From Mesostigma viride (lineage: Eukaryota; Streptophyta; Mesostigmatophyceae; Mesostigmatales; Mesostigmataceae), in NCBI GenBank assembly GCA_009746045.1, contig RPFO01001847.1, forward strand, positions 1 to 63,470: a stretch of DNA of 63,470 nt, written 5' to 3'. The notes below the pieces were generated by a model, which did not search any database, had not been told where the DNA came from, and saw nothing but the letters and a program-made list of their open reading frames with translations. Position 1 is the first letter of the stretch, and every line of letters starts with the position of its first letter. Shown piece by piece: positions 1-9,338 of the stretch. The translations under genes were made by a program, and so were the position numbers.

Positions 1-1133
1 CTGGTACAGGGTCTGCAACCGAAGCATGGATTCGCGCAGGGTGGCGGCCGCTCGGGCCAGCATGTCGTTGATGGCCGCCCGACGGGGGTCCCCGTGGGGC
101 AGGGCGTTCCGCTGGCGGATCGCGGCGTCACGGAGCGCCCGGATGTGCCGTATCCTCCTCCGGCTCCTCTCTATCTCCGCGTCGAGGCGTTCGATGCCGC
201 TCGTGGCGCGCGCGGCGCCCGTGGCGCGCTGACGAGACAGTCGAACGTCGCGGACCGTGTGCGTCCCTCCAAGAGCGGACGGGATGAGCGCGTCCCAGTG
301 ATCGGTGCCGTTGTGCAGGATGTACACCGGAGGGGCGCGGGTCCTCCTCCCTCCCGGCTCGTCCCCGGACGCCAGGATTTCGCTCTCCACGATCATTTTG
401 TGGCGGAACGGCTTTTCTACCGTCATCACGGACAGGTTGTATATGTCGGTCCCCGTGTGGTGCGCGGCCAGCCTCATGATGTCATCGGTCGCGTAGTTCT
501 TACCGCGCAGGTCGTTATCGATCTGCTTGATTTCGGAGGCTGTGAAGTCTGTCGGGATACCGTGAAGCCCCAAGGACAGGTACCGGCGCAGGTTGGCGCG
601 CAACTCCTTTCGCAATTGCCGCGTGGCTGCCGCTAGCTCGTCGGCCGTGATGGGAATTCCGAACTGTAGCGCCTTACCGAGCAGCAACGAGTAGTAAAAG
701 CAGTTGCCGTCGCCTCTCGAGGGGCGTTTGTACGCGATCTCCTCCCCCCGCTGCGTCAGGAAGTAAAACGGTTTGTCCACGCCCTTGCGGGGGTGCGGGG
801 GATACACCCCGTCGGAAGGGGGGACGTCTGCGGGACGTGCAGGTGCGCGGTGGGGGTGACACGGTCCTTGGAGCGTTTCTTCTTGGTCGGGGCCGGGGGA
901 GGCGGCGGTGGCGGAGGTGGCGGTGGCGGTGGGGGCGGCGCGATCTTCTTCTTCTTCTTCTTCTTCTTCCTCTCCCTCCGCGCGGGCTCCTCGGGAGGAG
1001 CGGAGTAGACGGGCACTTCCTCCTCGTCCTCGGGATACGTGAAGTACACCTTTTTGTTCTTGGGCCGGCACTTGAGCATGCACTCTTCCATGCACTGCCC
1101 CTCCGTCCGATAGGGATGGATTACGAGCGCCAT
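1..1133 (-). CDS. OTU-family cysteine protease (deubiquitinase), C-terminus cut by window edge
   Basis: Read from 1133 leftwards, the N-terminal 100 or so residues carry a Cys-rich start, a Lys run and a long Pro run (about 900-960). Around 800-860 the frame must shift once (G runs) to continue into a globular domain. That domain has the OTU active-site motif GDGNCFYYSLL (about 685-718, catalytic Cys) and, some 130 residues later, a TDHWDAL segment (about 290-310) where OTU proteases place the catalytic His. A charged helical tail stays open to position 1, so the protein is incomplete here. OTU enzymes cleave ubiquitin chains and large DNA viruses use them against host ubiquitin signalling; that role here is inferred. 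The frameshift is probably a sequence error. Confidence 0.8.
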
Positions 1134-1229
1134 CGTCGTTACTGTACTTTAGATTGAGATTTTAGGGAGCGTGCTCGTGTTTGTCATCATTATAACAGTT
1201 GAAGGAGTAAAGTGTATTAAAATGTTGAG

Positions 1230-2078
1230 TTATTCATTCGCGATCCTGGCCACCCTGTCCGCCCTCTGATTGAGGCGCATTACCTTCGCGTTCTCCTTGA
1301 CGCGACCGACGTCAGCCACGGCGTCATGCAGACCGTCTGCCCTGAACACGGGTTCAAACATGTCACGCGTCCTCTTGGCCACCTCCACGGGGTTGAGCTG
1401 GGAGTCGGCCTTTAGCTTCTCTGCCTCCCGGATCTGCAGAAAATACATGGCGGCCAGCTGGGACTCGGTTTCCAAGTCGCGGGAGGACCCGGCACGAGAG
1501 GAATGGAGCGTCTTCAGCTCCTTGGCGGTCTTGCCGGTCACCGCCAGGTTGTTGATGTCGTGCACCGCGGGGTACAGCACCCCGCATCCCTTGTGATTGT
1601 CCGAGTACTCCTTGATGCACCCGTTCAGCCTCTTGGTGGCCAGACAGCTGCGGATGCGGGGGTGATCCACCAGGTTGGCGATGGCGCCATCCTTCACGTC
1701 CGCCCGCCTCAGGATGTCCTCGGCCAGCGAGCGGTCCGCCTCCAGGTAGCGCTCCAGCAACACCGCCACCTTGTCCCGGAACTTGGCAGCAATCTTGCCG
1801 GGGAGCAGCATTATGATCTTGGTCATCCCCTCGCGGTCGGTCACGGGCGTGTTTCGCTGGCCAGCACCGGGGAATTTGAAGTGGTTACAGGCTGTAACCA
1901 CCTCTGGATGGTCTTTTCCAAGGCGTAACCAGTACACTTTGGGCTGTGACATACCAATCACGGCCATCGCGTCAAAGACTGACATTCTGCCATCGTCCGT
2001 CACGCGGATCTTGCCGCTGAATTGCGGGTCCTCCTCAGCCCCGTCTGCGGGGGTCAGGTAGCGGATCACCGAGGACAT
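1230..2078 (-). CDS. KilA-N/Bro-like putative DNA-binding regulator (paralogue A1)
   Basis: 282 residues. The N-terminal half has GKIRVTDDGRMSVFDAMAVIG, then YWLRLGKDHPEVVTAC, HFKFPGAGQR and PVTDREGMTKIIMLLPGK. Most of these blocks recur in the 25396-26379 protein and in a wrecked copy at 33018-33481. The pattern (strand-rich head, FxFPGxGQRxTPV block, DRSLA helix) fits the KilA-N/Bro class of viral DNA-binding domains, but I could not place it in a named family with certainty. The C-terminal half is helical and charged. The codons for VVTACNH form a perfect palindrome (see 1881-1901). It has its own upstream gap of about 270 bases. Confidence 0.7.
   Translation of the reverse strand: MSSVIRYLTPADGAEEDPQFSGKIRVTDDGRMSVFDAMAVIGMSQPKVYWLRLGKDHPEVVTACNHFKFPGAGQRNTPVTDREGMTKIIMLLPGKIAAKFRDKVAVLLERYLEADRSLAEDILRRADVKDGAIANLVDHPRIRSCLATKRLNGCIKEYSDNHKGCGVLYPAVHDINNLAVTGKTAKELKTLHSSRAGSSRDLETESQLAAMYFLQIREAEKLKADSQLNPVEVAKRTRDMFEPVFRADGLHDAVADVGRVKENAKVMRLNQRADRVARIANE
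1881..1901. repeat. Intragenic 21-nt palindrome in regulator A1
   Basis: GTGGTTACAG (1881-1890), one central base, then its exact reverse complement CTGTAACCAC (1892-1901). It lies over the codons of residues VVTACNH of the regulator gene. The equivalent codons of the paralogue at 25711-25737 and of the pseudogene at 33099-33123 are also palindromic but with different arms. Confidence 0.9.
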
Positions 2079-2349
2079 CGTGGACGTTGGCTACTGTCCT
2101 CGGGCAAATTTTGCTGTGGGTTAACGCACCTGCGGACGCTCGGGTCGTTTGTCCCGAACAATCTTGCGCCCTAGTCGGAGTTGCGTATGGTGAAGAGGGT
2201 GGACTGCGGATACTTATACTCACCACGCGAGCTTAACTTTATTTGGCTGGCTGTTTAACTTAATTGCAAGTGTAAACGGAGAGTAACCACTTCCGGTCAT
2301 GCGTTTCGTCGGGGAATAATGTGGCCGCCCTTGGTACGACTGACTGACC

Positions 2350-2565
2350 ATGGAAGACGCGTGGTACGACGACTTCACCGCCAAGAAGCAGCCCGCCAAG
2401 AAGGAGCCGCCCGGCTCGGACGCGGAACCTGCCAAGCCGCCCGCCACGGCCGCGGGGGGCGACGAGGAGCCAGAATATCTGAACAAGTACCTGCGCGAGC
2501 ACTACAGCACGGACAAGCGCAAGGTGCGTTCTCAGGAGCTAAAATATGCTCTCAAGGAAGACTAA
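2350..2565 (+). CDS. Small hydrophilic protein, unknown
   Basis: 71 residues, Lys/Glu/Pro-rich with no membrane segment. The ATG follows an AT-rich gap and the stop lies two bases before the next ATG at 2568, so the two genes are probably co-transcribed or at least tightly packed. The C-terminal third (NKYLREHYSTDKRK) looks helical. No family recognised. Confidence 0.6.
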   Translation: MEDAWYDDFTAKKQPAKKEPPGSDAEPAKPPATAAGGDEEPEYLNKYLREHYSTDKRKVRSQELKYALKED

Positions 2566-2567
2566 AC

Positions 2568-3305
2568 ATGGACCCTCGCGAGGTGGCGGCCTGGGTGAAG
2601 TTGTGGCTGTGGATGGCGCTCCTTCGCATCCTGGCGCTGGCCAGGTGCGTGCGGAAGAGGCTGCGGGGAGGGCCGGGGAACGAAGAGGGGGGCCCGCTGC
2701 TGATCAAGAGGGTCTTTCTTAGCCACGAGGACGAGTGGGGGATTTACACCACCAAGTTCCGGGAGCTGTGTGCCGCAGGGCCCCTGAGGCTGCCCCCCTC
2801 GGCCCTGCTGGATAAGCTGGGGGCGTGCGCCTTCGCGGCCCACCGCAGGCTGTCCATGTCCGTCGTGTACGGGTACGGCGGTCGCGAGTACGTGGTGACG
2901 TACGACCTGGATCACCCCGACAAAGAGATCGTGTTCCCCCCCTGGGGAGAAGCCCACCCGCGCGGAGAGGATAAAGCCGGGAAGAGGCACAGGACGGCCG
3001 TGTTGTCTGCCACTCTCGGGAGGTGCTCGCCCCATCCGGACGACAAGGACATCACGGACGCGCTGTCCGCGTTCCTCGGGCCCGACAGAGACTTCTACGC
3101 GTCCGCCGGCCTGCCCCAGTACATCTGGTGCATCATCAGGCACATAGGCATCGACGCCATCGTCGCGGGCGCCTCCAAGCCCGGCAGCGACCAGGCGGAC
3201 GTGCAGGACGAGTTTATGCGCGTGATTTACGGCAGCGGGGAGTGCCTCTTATTCCACCCGAAGGCCGGGGGGTGTCTCGTAACAGGTGGCGTCAAGGTAG
3301 GGTAG
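2568..3305 (+). CDS. Conserved hypothetical protein with N-terminal hydrophobic segment
   Basis: 245 residues. Residues 9-28 are hydrophobic (WVKLWLWMALLRILALARC) and could anchor or insert in a membrane; the rest is globular with blocks FLSHEDEWGIYTTKF, SVVYGYGGREYVVTYDLDHPD and IWCIIRHIGIDAI. The order of blocks reminds me of a conserved nucleocytovirus family of unknown function, but I cannot name it safely. It starts two bases after the stop of 2350-2565 and ends three bases before VLTF2, so the three genes form a compact + strand cluster. Confidence 0.7.
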   Translation: MDPREVAAWVKLWLWMALLRILALARCVRKRLRGGPGNEEGGPLLIKRVFLSHEDEWGIYTTKFRELCAAGPLRLPPSALLDKLGACAFAAHRRLSMSVVYGYGGREYVVTYDLDHPDKEIVFPPWGEAHPRGEDKAGKRHRTAVLSATLGRCSPHPDDKDITDALSAFLGPDRDFYASAGLPQYIWCIIRHIGIDAIVAGASKPGSDQADVQDEFMRVIYGSGECLLFHPKAGGCLVTGGVKVG

Positions 3306-3308
3306 ACG

Positions 3309-4046
3309 ATGGAGGACGACGCGGACAACTTCTCGTTCGAGGGGGTGGGCCCCGAGATGGAGCCCGCCGCCCCCTACCGCGTATACAACGTCCGCCCGCT
3401 GCTGGACATGATGGACGCGAAGGTGTGGCCTGAGAGGACGGACCTGTGCTGCTGGTGGTGCTGCCACCCCTTCGACACCGTGCCCTGTCCGCTGCCCATC
3501 CGCTACAAGGAGGGTCGCGGGTTCGTCGTCAAGGGCTGCTTCTGCTCGTTCAGCTGCGTCAAGGCCTACAACCTCAAGGACAGCGGCTCGGCCTCCTGCG
3601 TCCGCGGGAGTCTCCTGTTCCTCATGACGCAGCGGCTGTGGAGGGCGGGGAGGCACGGCAGGCCCTTCCCCGGCGTGCCGGCCGCCCCCCCGAGGACCTG
3701 CCTCGAGATGTTCGGAGGCCCCATGACCATCGAGGCGTTCCGGGCCAGCAGTCGCAGCGAGGTGCACATGCTGAAGGAGCCGCCCTTCGCCATGAACTTC
3801 CTGCCCGAGGCGGACTTTGTGCAGAAGATCAACGACGTCACCCGGGCCATGAAGGCAGACGCGGTGGCGACCTACAGGCGGGACCCGGACAACCCCGCGC
3901 CGGTTAAGAAGGCGCAGCAGCCGGCCGGCACGCTCGCGTTGAAGAGGGCGCGACCCATGGTGGACTCCAAGTGCTCGCTGGACAAGTTCGTCAAGGTGGT
4001 CACCACGGAGAACGGGAAGAACCCCAAGAAACCGAAGAAGGCGTAG
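3309..4046 (+). CDS. VLTF2-like viral late transcription factor (FCS/MYM-type zinc finger)
   Basis: 245 residues. Around residues 46-54 the protein has CCWWCCHPF, then P-x-P-I-R-Y, and at about 75-87 GCFCSFSCVKAYN. This paired Cys layout is the FCS zinc finger of the poxvirus A1/VLTF2 family, present across nucleocytoviruses and needed for late-gene transcription. The C-terminus is Lys-rich (PKKPKKA). Its 3' end overlaps the end of the opposite-strand ORF 4000-4329 by 47 bases. Confidence 0.85.
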   Translation: MEDDADNFSFEGVGPEMEPAAPYRVYNVRPLLDMMDAKVWPERTDLCCWWCCHPFDTVPCPLPIRYKEGRGFVVKGCFCSFSCVKAYNLKDSGSASCVRGSLLFLMTQRLWRAGRHGRPFPGVPAAPPRTCLEMFGGPMTIEAFRASSRSEVHMLKEPPFAMNFLPEADFVQKINDVTRAMKADAVATYRRDPDNPAPVKKAQQPAGTLALKRARPMVDSKCSLDKFVKVVTTENGKNPKKPKKA

Positions 4047-4329
4047 GGATGCACAGGTGGTGCGTCCACGCCCGGTCCGTAGCGTGCGACACCACCGCGT
4101 CCCCGTAGATGGGTATCTGGAAGGCGAAGCTGGCCAGCACGTTGATGGGCGATCCCGTGATCTCCGCCTCGCCGTTGTACTCCGCCGTGAGGCCACACGA
4201 GTCGCAGTGACGTCGATGGACCGGGCGCTCGGTTTTCAGCAGCGCTCGCTTAACCGTTCTCACGGCGCACGGGTCGCACGACCCGTGCGTCACATCTAGG
4301 TCGTCGCACGGGATGACGAGCAGGTCCAT
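4000..4329 (-). CDS. Small Cys-rich protein, possible zinc binder
   Basis: 109 residues starting at 4329. It has HGSCDPCAV near residue 15 and RRHCDSCGLTAEYNG near residue 40; two CxxC pairs some 28 residues apart suggest one structural zinc site. The last 25 residues overlap VLTF2 antisense and look unstructured, so the true end may be slightly earlier. No family recognised. Confidence 0.55.
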   Translation of the reverse strand: MDLLVIPCDDLDVTHGSCDPCAVRTVKRALLKTERPVHRRHCDSCGLTAEYNGEAEITGSPINVLASFAFQIPIYGDAVVSHATDRAWTHHLCIPTPSSVSWGSSRSPW

Positions 4330-4366
4330 GATCTCGTAAAAAAAACTGTGTATCTGTATAATACCA

Positions 4367-6185
4367 ATGACAGGGTTAAACGTGCCCCAGAGCGAACTGG
4401 ACTACCTACTGCGGGCCACGCCAAACATGAACCAGCAGAACCTAGAGTCCCTGGCCATCGACATGATGCTGAAGAGTCTGCAGCAGCCCGCCCCCGCCGC
4501 CGCTCCGCTAGCTCAGGCGGCGTACGTGACCCCGCCCACACGAAAGCGAGGGCCCGGACGCCCGCCCGGGGCCAAAAACAAGCCCAAGGTGCCCTTGTGG
4601 GAGACCCCCTCCCCCGCCACGTGGGCGCAGAGCCCGTACGCCACGTCGCCCGCGCCCAGAAAGCCGAAGAAGCCGCGAACCGCGGCGCCCGACTGGGGCT
4701 GGGTGCCGCCGCCCACCGCCAGCTTCCTCCCCCCCAGCTGCCTCCCACCGCTTCCTACCCCCCTCTTTGGACTCCCCCCGCCGCGGCCCCGCCCCCTCTC
4801 CCACAATGGCCCGCTTCGGCCTTCTCCCCGCCGCAGTGGCCCGATCCGTCCGCGGCCAGTACCGCCCAATCGCTGGCCCAGCAACAACAGCGGCAGATCG
4901 AGGCGCTGTTCAACACCCCGGCTTGTACACGGCCTCCAGCAAGTCCTCGCCGGACGCGGGCATCCCCCCGCAGGTGTACATGCGCGAGTGGACCAACGTG
5001 GACGCCGCCGCCCGGGCGGCCCAGCCCGCCACGACGCCCGTCGGCGAAATCCTGCGATCCATGCACGCGGGGGAGAAGGTCGCCACGCCCTCCCTGATCG
5101 AAGCGCGCGTGGACTGCGCCTCGGGGGTGGCCAAGAGCCTGCCCCGGGACCGCGTGGTGGCGCTCGCCAAACGACTGTATCCCGACATCCCGGCGCAGGC
5201 CATCGAGACGGCCACCAAGGCGGACCTGTGCGCCATGGTCGCGGACGAGGCCATAGAGAGCATCACCAAGGCCTTGTGCGCCTCGACCATGTACGGCGGC
5301 GTGGACTCCAAGACGCGTCTCGCGTCCATCGCGGCCTTCATGACCAGAGCGGAGTCGCCCGAGGCCTTCGCGGCCATGCCCAAGGAGGCCCTCTGCACCA
5401 TGATATCGAACATGCTCAAACCGGAGCAGAGGGCGGCCGTCATGGAGAAGGCGGGCGCCTCGCCCTCCTCCATCCCGTGGAAGGACTGGGCATCCAATAT
5501 CTTCGGGGCGGTGGGGGCCATGGGGGAGGGGCTGGGGTCCGTGGGGGCTCTGCAGCACTTGCCTCAATGGGCACAGGGGTTGGCGCTTGCCGGGGGGGTC
5601 TTGAACAAGGACGGGGAGGACAGGATGAAGTTCATCCAGGAAAACGCGGGCCGATTCGCGTCTGTCGGAGGAAATGAGTTGGGCCTTTGGGACAGGACGA
5701 AGATCCAGGCAAACGACGCCGTGAACAGGGGCTCGGAATCGTTCCTGGGCAGGGCGGCAGGCACGATCACCAACGCGGTGGGAAACGCTGCCGGTGCCGT
5801 TGCGCAGGTCGCGGCCCCTATCGTGGCCCTCGGAACGGGTGCCGGCGTCCCTGCCACCGTCATGGCTGGTCTACAAGGCCTTGGAAGCCTGGCGAATTGG
5901 TGGCACCGGGGGAAGCAGTTCAAGGCGGGAGAGGCGCCGTCGGCGTGCGACCGGGCGTACTCGTGCTGCGTGGACGCCATGGACGCCTGCCACAACGCGC
6001 GGATGCAGAAGCTGGAGGCCTTCCTGAAGAAAAACAGGTCGCGGGTGTACACCTCCAAGGCCCCCTCCGGCGACCACGCCCTCCATCAGGATATGCTCTC
6101 CGTCTCCAGGCCCGTGTGTCGGCGCGGCGTGTGCTCCGTGCGCCTGGAGGCGGGCGACGGGGACTACTACACGCTGTGTGGTTAA
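4367..6185 (+). CDS. AT-hook-containing, Pro-rich protein with C-terminal hydrophobic repeats (two frameshifts)
   Basis: The start (4367) gives a helical head, then RKRGPGRPPGAKNK, a clear AT-hook (core GRP) that binds the minor groove of AT-rich DNA. A Pro-rich linker follows, and the reading frame has to change near 4730 (C7 run) and again near 4910 (CCCC run) to keep sensible protein: a Gln-rich stretch, then VYMREWTNVDAAARAAQ and a helical domain to about 5500. The last 200 residues are Gly/Ala-rich and mildly hydrophobic (about 5490-5900), then a Cys-containing tail, ending at 6185. It may be a DNA-condensing or virion core protein. The frameshifts look like homopolymer indels. Confidence 0.6.
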
Positions 6186-6212
6186 ATCGCGCGCTTTATT
6201 TCCGCTGCCCAT

Positions 6213-6700
6213 GTGCAAAGGTGGATGGAGTCCTCCCCGCGCCCCCTCACGCTCATGTGCTCCGAATGCAACATCGAGAAGCCTCGCGGGGGGTACAACA
6301 GCCGCAACTGGAGGCTCCTGGGCCCCTGCCAGCTCTGCCACCGTGCCGCCCGCGTCAGAGACCGGTCCACGGTCGAGGGATACTTCCGCTTCCACCTGGA
6401 CAGGCTCGCCCATTCTCCGAAGGGCGCGTCCGTCCAGCTCACCGTCCAGGATCTTGTGAAGATGTGGGAAGATCACAAGGGCCTGTGCGCGCTGACCGGG
6501 AGGCCCATGACGCACGAGTACAACCCGACGGGGGGAGGTACCCCGATTCGGCGACGGTGGATCTGATCGACTCGGACGCAGTTACCGCGCGGACAACGTA
6601 CGGCTGGTCTGCTTCCAGGTCCACAGGATGAAGGGGGAGCTGCCGCTCTCCGATTTCGTAACCGTCTGCAGGAGTGTCGCAACCGCCGCCGGGCAGTTAG
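6213..6700 (+). pseudogene. HNH-type homing-like endonuclease, broken by two frameshifts
   Basis: The first frame (6213-6566) has CSECNIEKPRGGYNSR, a CQLCHRAAR zinc pair, and GLCALTGRPM. The next frame (about 6540-6580) gives SATVDLIDSD, and the third (about 6583 on) YRADNVRLVCFQVHRMKG. Together these match the order of HNH endonucleases of viruses and phages (CALTG, LDxIDSD, GNVxLVC, NxMK). Each switch falls within about 45 bases, in or near a G/C run. The third frame stays open to 6873, past the plausible end. Either sequencing indels or a decayed selfish gene. Confidence 0.6.
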
Positions 6701-6869
6701 CGACGGCGAGCGCGGCGTCCCCCCGCTCCGTGAGAGGTGGTCGGACATGGTATAAGTTCCCGAGCCCCCCCGGTTCGGGCAGGTTCTCACCACCCCCGCT
6801 GATCACCAGCGCCGCCTCTGTTGAGCGCCACACGTCCGCAGCGTCCGCACTCCCTAGCGAATTCCAGTC

Positions 6870-7580
6870 ATGACGTCCACCATCGTCCTGTTCGAGGATT
6901 TCGACCCCTCCAAGATCGTATACCGGGACCCCAAGCGCACGGCCTCGGGAGGGCTGTCCGTGTACGTGAACTACATGAAGGATGGGAAGGAGGTGCCCAT
7001 CCGCATCCAGACCCCGAGGATGCGCGCCCCGTTCGGGATAAGCCACTTCGAGGCCAAGACACCAGGCACCACCGCCCCGCCCAAGTACACGCTGGACCTG
7101 AGCATGGATGGGCACTACGACCCCGCCAGCGACACGGGCATTTTTTACAAGAAGTGGGTGGACTTCGACGACCTGAACAAGGACACGTCCGTCGAGAAGA
7201 GCACCGCCTGGTTTGGCAAGAAACTGAGCCGCGAGTTCGTGGACGAGCTCTACACCTCCGCCATCAAGCCCTCCAAGAAGGAGCAGTACCCGCCAACCTT
7301 CAAGTGCTCGGTCCCCTTCCGCAACAACAAGTTCGATTGCCAGTTCTTCGACGAGGACAAGAAGCCCGTCACCGGGTTCGAGCTGGAGAAGGGAATGGAG
7401 GTGCAGACCATCGTGGAGATATCGCGCCTGTGGTTCATGGGCAAGAAGTTCGGGTGCACGCCCGTCTTGAAGCTGGTGCAGTTTTTCCCCAGCAACAGGA
7501 TGCCGCTAGGGTACTCCTTCATCGAGAAGGGCAGTGACGAGGAGATGTCCAACAACTCCGACGAGGAGCCCTCAAACTGA
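6870..7580 (+). CDS. Conserved nucleocytovirus protein (DUF5871-like)
   Basis: 236 residues. The blocks VLFEDFDPSKIVYRDPKRT, GGLSVYVNYMKDGKEVPIRIQTPRM, APFGISHFE, and near the end RLWFMGKKFGCTPVLKLVQ match what I know of a protein family of unknown function widespread in algal and mimivirus-like viruses (DUF5871), thought to be a virion or late protein. The tail is acidic (SDEEMSNNSDEEPSN). A TATA-like GGTATAAG lies near 6750. An AATAAA (7619-7624) follows 39 bases after the stop. Confidence 0.75.
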   Translation: MTSTIVLFEDFDPSKIVYRDPKRTASGGLSVYVNYMKDGKEVPIRIQTPRMRAPFGISHFEAKTPGTTAPPKYTLDLSMDGHYDPASDTGIFYKKWVDFDDLNKDTSVEKSTAWFGKKLSREFVDELYTSAIKPSKKEQYPPTFKCSVPFRNNKFDCQFFDEDKKPVTGFELEKGMEVQTIVEISRLWFMGKKFGCTPVLKLVQFFPSNRMPLGYSFIEKGSDEEMSNNSDEEPSN

Positions 7581-7618
7581 GTGACTTTTGACCTGTAAAC
7601 TATTCCTCTTACCGATTC

Positions 7619-7624
7619 AATAAA
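7619..7624 (+). terminator. AATAAA polyadenylation-like signal after the DUF5871-like gene
   Basis: AATAAA 39 bases downstream of the stop at 7580. Similar hexamers follow several + strand genes (15982, 20775, 26409), which fits eukaryotic-style 3' end formation. Confidence 0.4.
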
Positions 7625-7682
7625 CTCTAATGCACGCGAATTGCGAATCCTACAATGAGTACCCAACGCAAATTAAATCGTA

Positions 7683-7937
7683 ATGTTTAATTATCGAACC
7701 ACATCCATGGCGCACAAGGGGACGATGAACGATCCCATAGATTTGTCGTTAGACGACGAGGACATAGAAATCATAGCGGGGTGGCCGGCTGGCAAGTACC
7801 CCACGCGCGCCCCTCGAAGTGTGCAGAACAGCACGGCGAGGTTGGCGGGCGAGAAGGGCGTGGATGCCCTCAGGGCCAGCACGCTACATCTGGTGGACGC
7901 GTTGGAGCGGGAAATCGACGCAGACCCGCATAAATAA
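7683..7937 (+). CDS. Small acidic protein, unknown
   Basis: 84 residues; an internal ATG at 7707 (MAHKGTMNDPIDLSLDDEDI) may be the true start. The segment PIDLSLDDEDIEIIAG resembles a SUMO-interacting motif (hydrophobic core flanked by acids), which would fit a virus that manipulates host ubiquitin-like pathways; that is inference. The C-terminal half is a single helix. AT-rich gaps flank the gene. Confidence 0.55.
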   Translation: MFNYRTTSMAHKGTMNDPIDLSLDDEDIEIIAGWPAGKYPTRAPRSVQNSTARLAGEKGVDALRASTLHLVDALEREIDADPHK

Positions 7938-7966
7938 TCTCTGATGCATCTAGTATATCATCGACC

Positions 7967-8614
7967 ATGTCTTCCGGATACTGCAATGCCATCGTGGACA
8001 GCAGCGAGGAGTACGTGGGCGTCCTGTCCCGCCCGGAGGTGTTCGACGGCATTTGCGGCGACGAGGCCTTCCAGAGCCTGCAGTCGGCCCTGAACGGCAA
8101 CCTGGGCACGGCCTCCAGCATCATCCCCGCAAGCCAGTACGACCTCAAGTTCGGCATGGACACCCGCCAGAGGGAGTACCTCCTCAACCACGGCAGCACG
8201 TTCGAGGACCAGCTGGCCTTCGGCTCAGAGCGCCTGCCGGCCCCCGCGGACGTGGTCGGCGCCACCCTCGACGACTACAAGGTCGGCGTGGGCTACATCA
8301 CCAGCAACAGCAAGGATTTCCCCGTATCGGACATCCAGACGCTGCGGCCATACATCCCGGCGCCGGTGAGCACCGACAACTGGGGCTCCATCGGGGTGGC
8401 CACCACGGGGGCCTTCGGCCAGCTCGTCACCAACAACACCACGCTGCTGGACCCGCGATTCTACTGGGTGTCCTCGGAGCCTACCGGGAACAGCATCTTC
8501 GGCTTCCCTGAGGTGGCGGACACCGCGGCGTTCGGCGTGTGGGGAGAGTCGGCAGCCCCGCAGTTGCAGAACATCTGGGGCGCACCCGGTGTCGTGTCCG
8601 TGGGCGGGCTGTAG
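7967..8614 (+). CDS. Hypothetical protein, possibly a virion protein
   Basis: 215 residues, balanced composition, no membrane segment and rich in small and aromatic residues: YDLKFGMDTRQREYLLNHG, PYIPAPVSTDNWGS, NTTLLDPRFYWVSS, then a Gly/Ala-rich tail. Such composition is common in capsid-associated proteins, but I recognise no family. The ATG at 7967 follows the AT-rich gap after the 7683-7937 gene. Confidence 0.65.
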   Translation: MSSGYCNAIVDSSEEYVGVLSRPEVFDGICGDEAFQSLQSALNGNLGTASSIIPASQYDLKFGMDTRQREYLLNHGSTFEDQLAFGSERLPAPADVVGATLDDYKVGVGYITSNSKDFPVSDIQTLRPYIPAPVSTDNWGSIGVATTGAFGQLVTNNTTLLDPRFYWVSSEPTGNSIFGFPEVADTAAFGVWGESAAPQLQNIWGAPGVVSVGGL

Positions 8615-8671
8615 AGTGCGTTCCCGGGAGGAACATTTTGTGTCTCATATTGCAACGACGGTCCCCTGCAA

Positions 8672-9154
8672 ATGAACGGCCACGACGCGGAACAGTGGAG
8701 GGCGGACATGAGGAGCATGACCAGCGAGTACATCGAGATCGACAACGCCATCAAGGCCGCCTCCAAGGAGATGCTGCCCCTGAGGAAGCGCAAGAAGGCC
8801 CTGCAGCAAGACATACTGACGGGCATGGTGGGCGCGGGGGTGGACGCATGCAACATCTCCGGCACCGCCGACCGACTGGTCGTGAAGAACCACAAGAAGA
8901 AGAGGGCGCTCAAGGTGGAGGACTACCACGACCGGCTCCTGCGCTTCTTCGAGGGGGACCGTGACAAGGTGCAGGGGTGTCTCAAGGTGCTGTTCGAGCC
9001 CGTCTACCTGGAGGACGTGGTGCTCCGTAGGGTGAAGAAGAGGCAGAGCCGCAAATCCAAGAAGGAGCAGCACGCGCAGGAGATGGAGGAAGAGGCGGCG
9101 GCCATGGACGAGGAGGGCGAGGGCGGCGAGGAAGAAGAGGAGGGGGAGGACTGA
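8672..9154 (+). CDS. Coiled-coil protein with acidic tail, conserved nucleocytovirus type
   Basis: 160 residues. The first 50 residues form a coiled coil (EYIEIDNAIKAASKEMLPLRKRKKALQQDI), then a compact region with YHDRLLRFFEGDRDKVQGCL, a basic stretch (RRVKKRQSRKSKKEQ) and a run of Glu/Asp to the end. The head resembles a small nucleocytovirus family of unknown function (I think DUF5760, not certain). Poly-acidic ends suggest binding to basic nucleic-acid proteins; not proven. Confidence 0.65.
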   Translation: MNGHDAEQWRADMRSMTSEYIEIDNAIKAASKEMLPLRKRKKALQQDILTGMVGAGVDACNISGTADRLVVKNHKKKRALKVEDYHDRLLRFFEGDRDKVQGCLKVLFEPVYLEDVVLRRVKKRQSRKSKKEQHAQEMEEEAAAMDEEGEGGEEEEEGED

Positions 9155-9158
9155 GCAC

Positions 9159-9330
9159 TCACCACTCCCGTCGCATGTCTCTGACGAAGTAGTCGATGCC
9201 GCTCGCCTCCCTGGGGATGTCCAAGTAGCTTCCGTACGCGTTGATCCACTCGCCGGACCAGGGCAGCGAGACTATATCGTTGTGGAAGGGGTGCCAGAAG
9301 GCCTCGGTGTTCCACCCTCGCCCCGTGCAA
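9159..9330 (-). other. Protein-like fragment without an ATG, followed by a splice-donor-like GTGAGT
   Basis: Between two + strand genes the minus strand reads, without stop, a peptide rich in Trp/Phe/Tyr (EAFWHPFHNDIVSLPWSG, then INAYGSYLDIP and IDYFVRDMRREW). The composition is protein-like rather than shadow-like, yet there is no ATG upstream before the RING gene begins antisense. The last codons run straight into GTGAGT. It could be an exon or a gene remnant; I cannot identify the family. Confidence 0.35.
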
Positions 9331-9338
9331 TAACCGGC

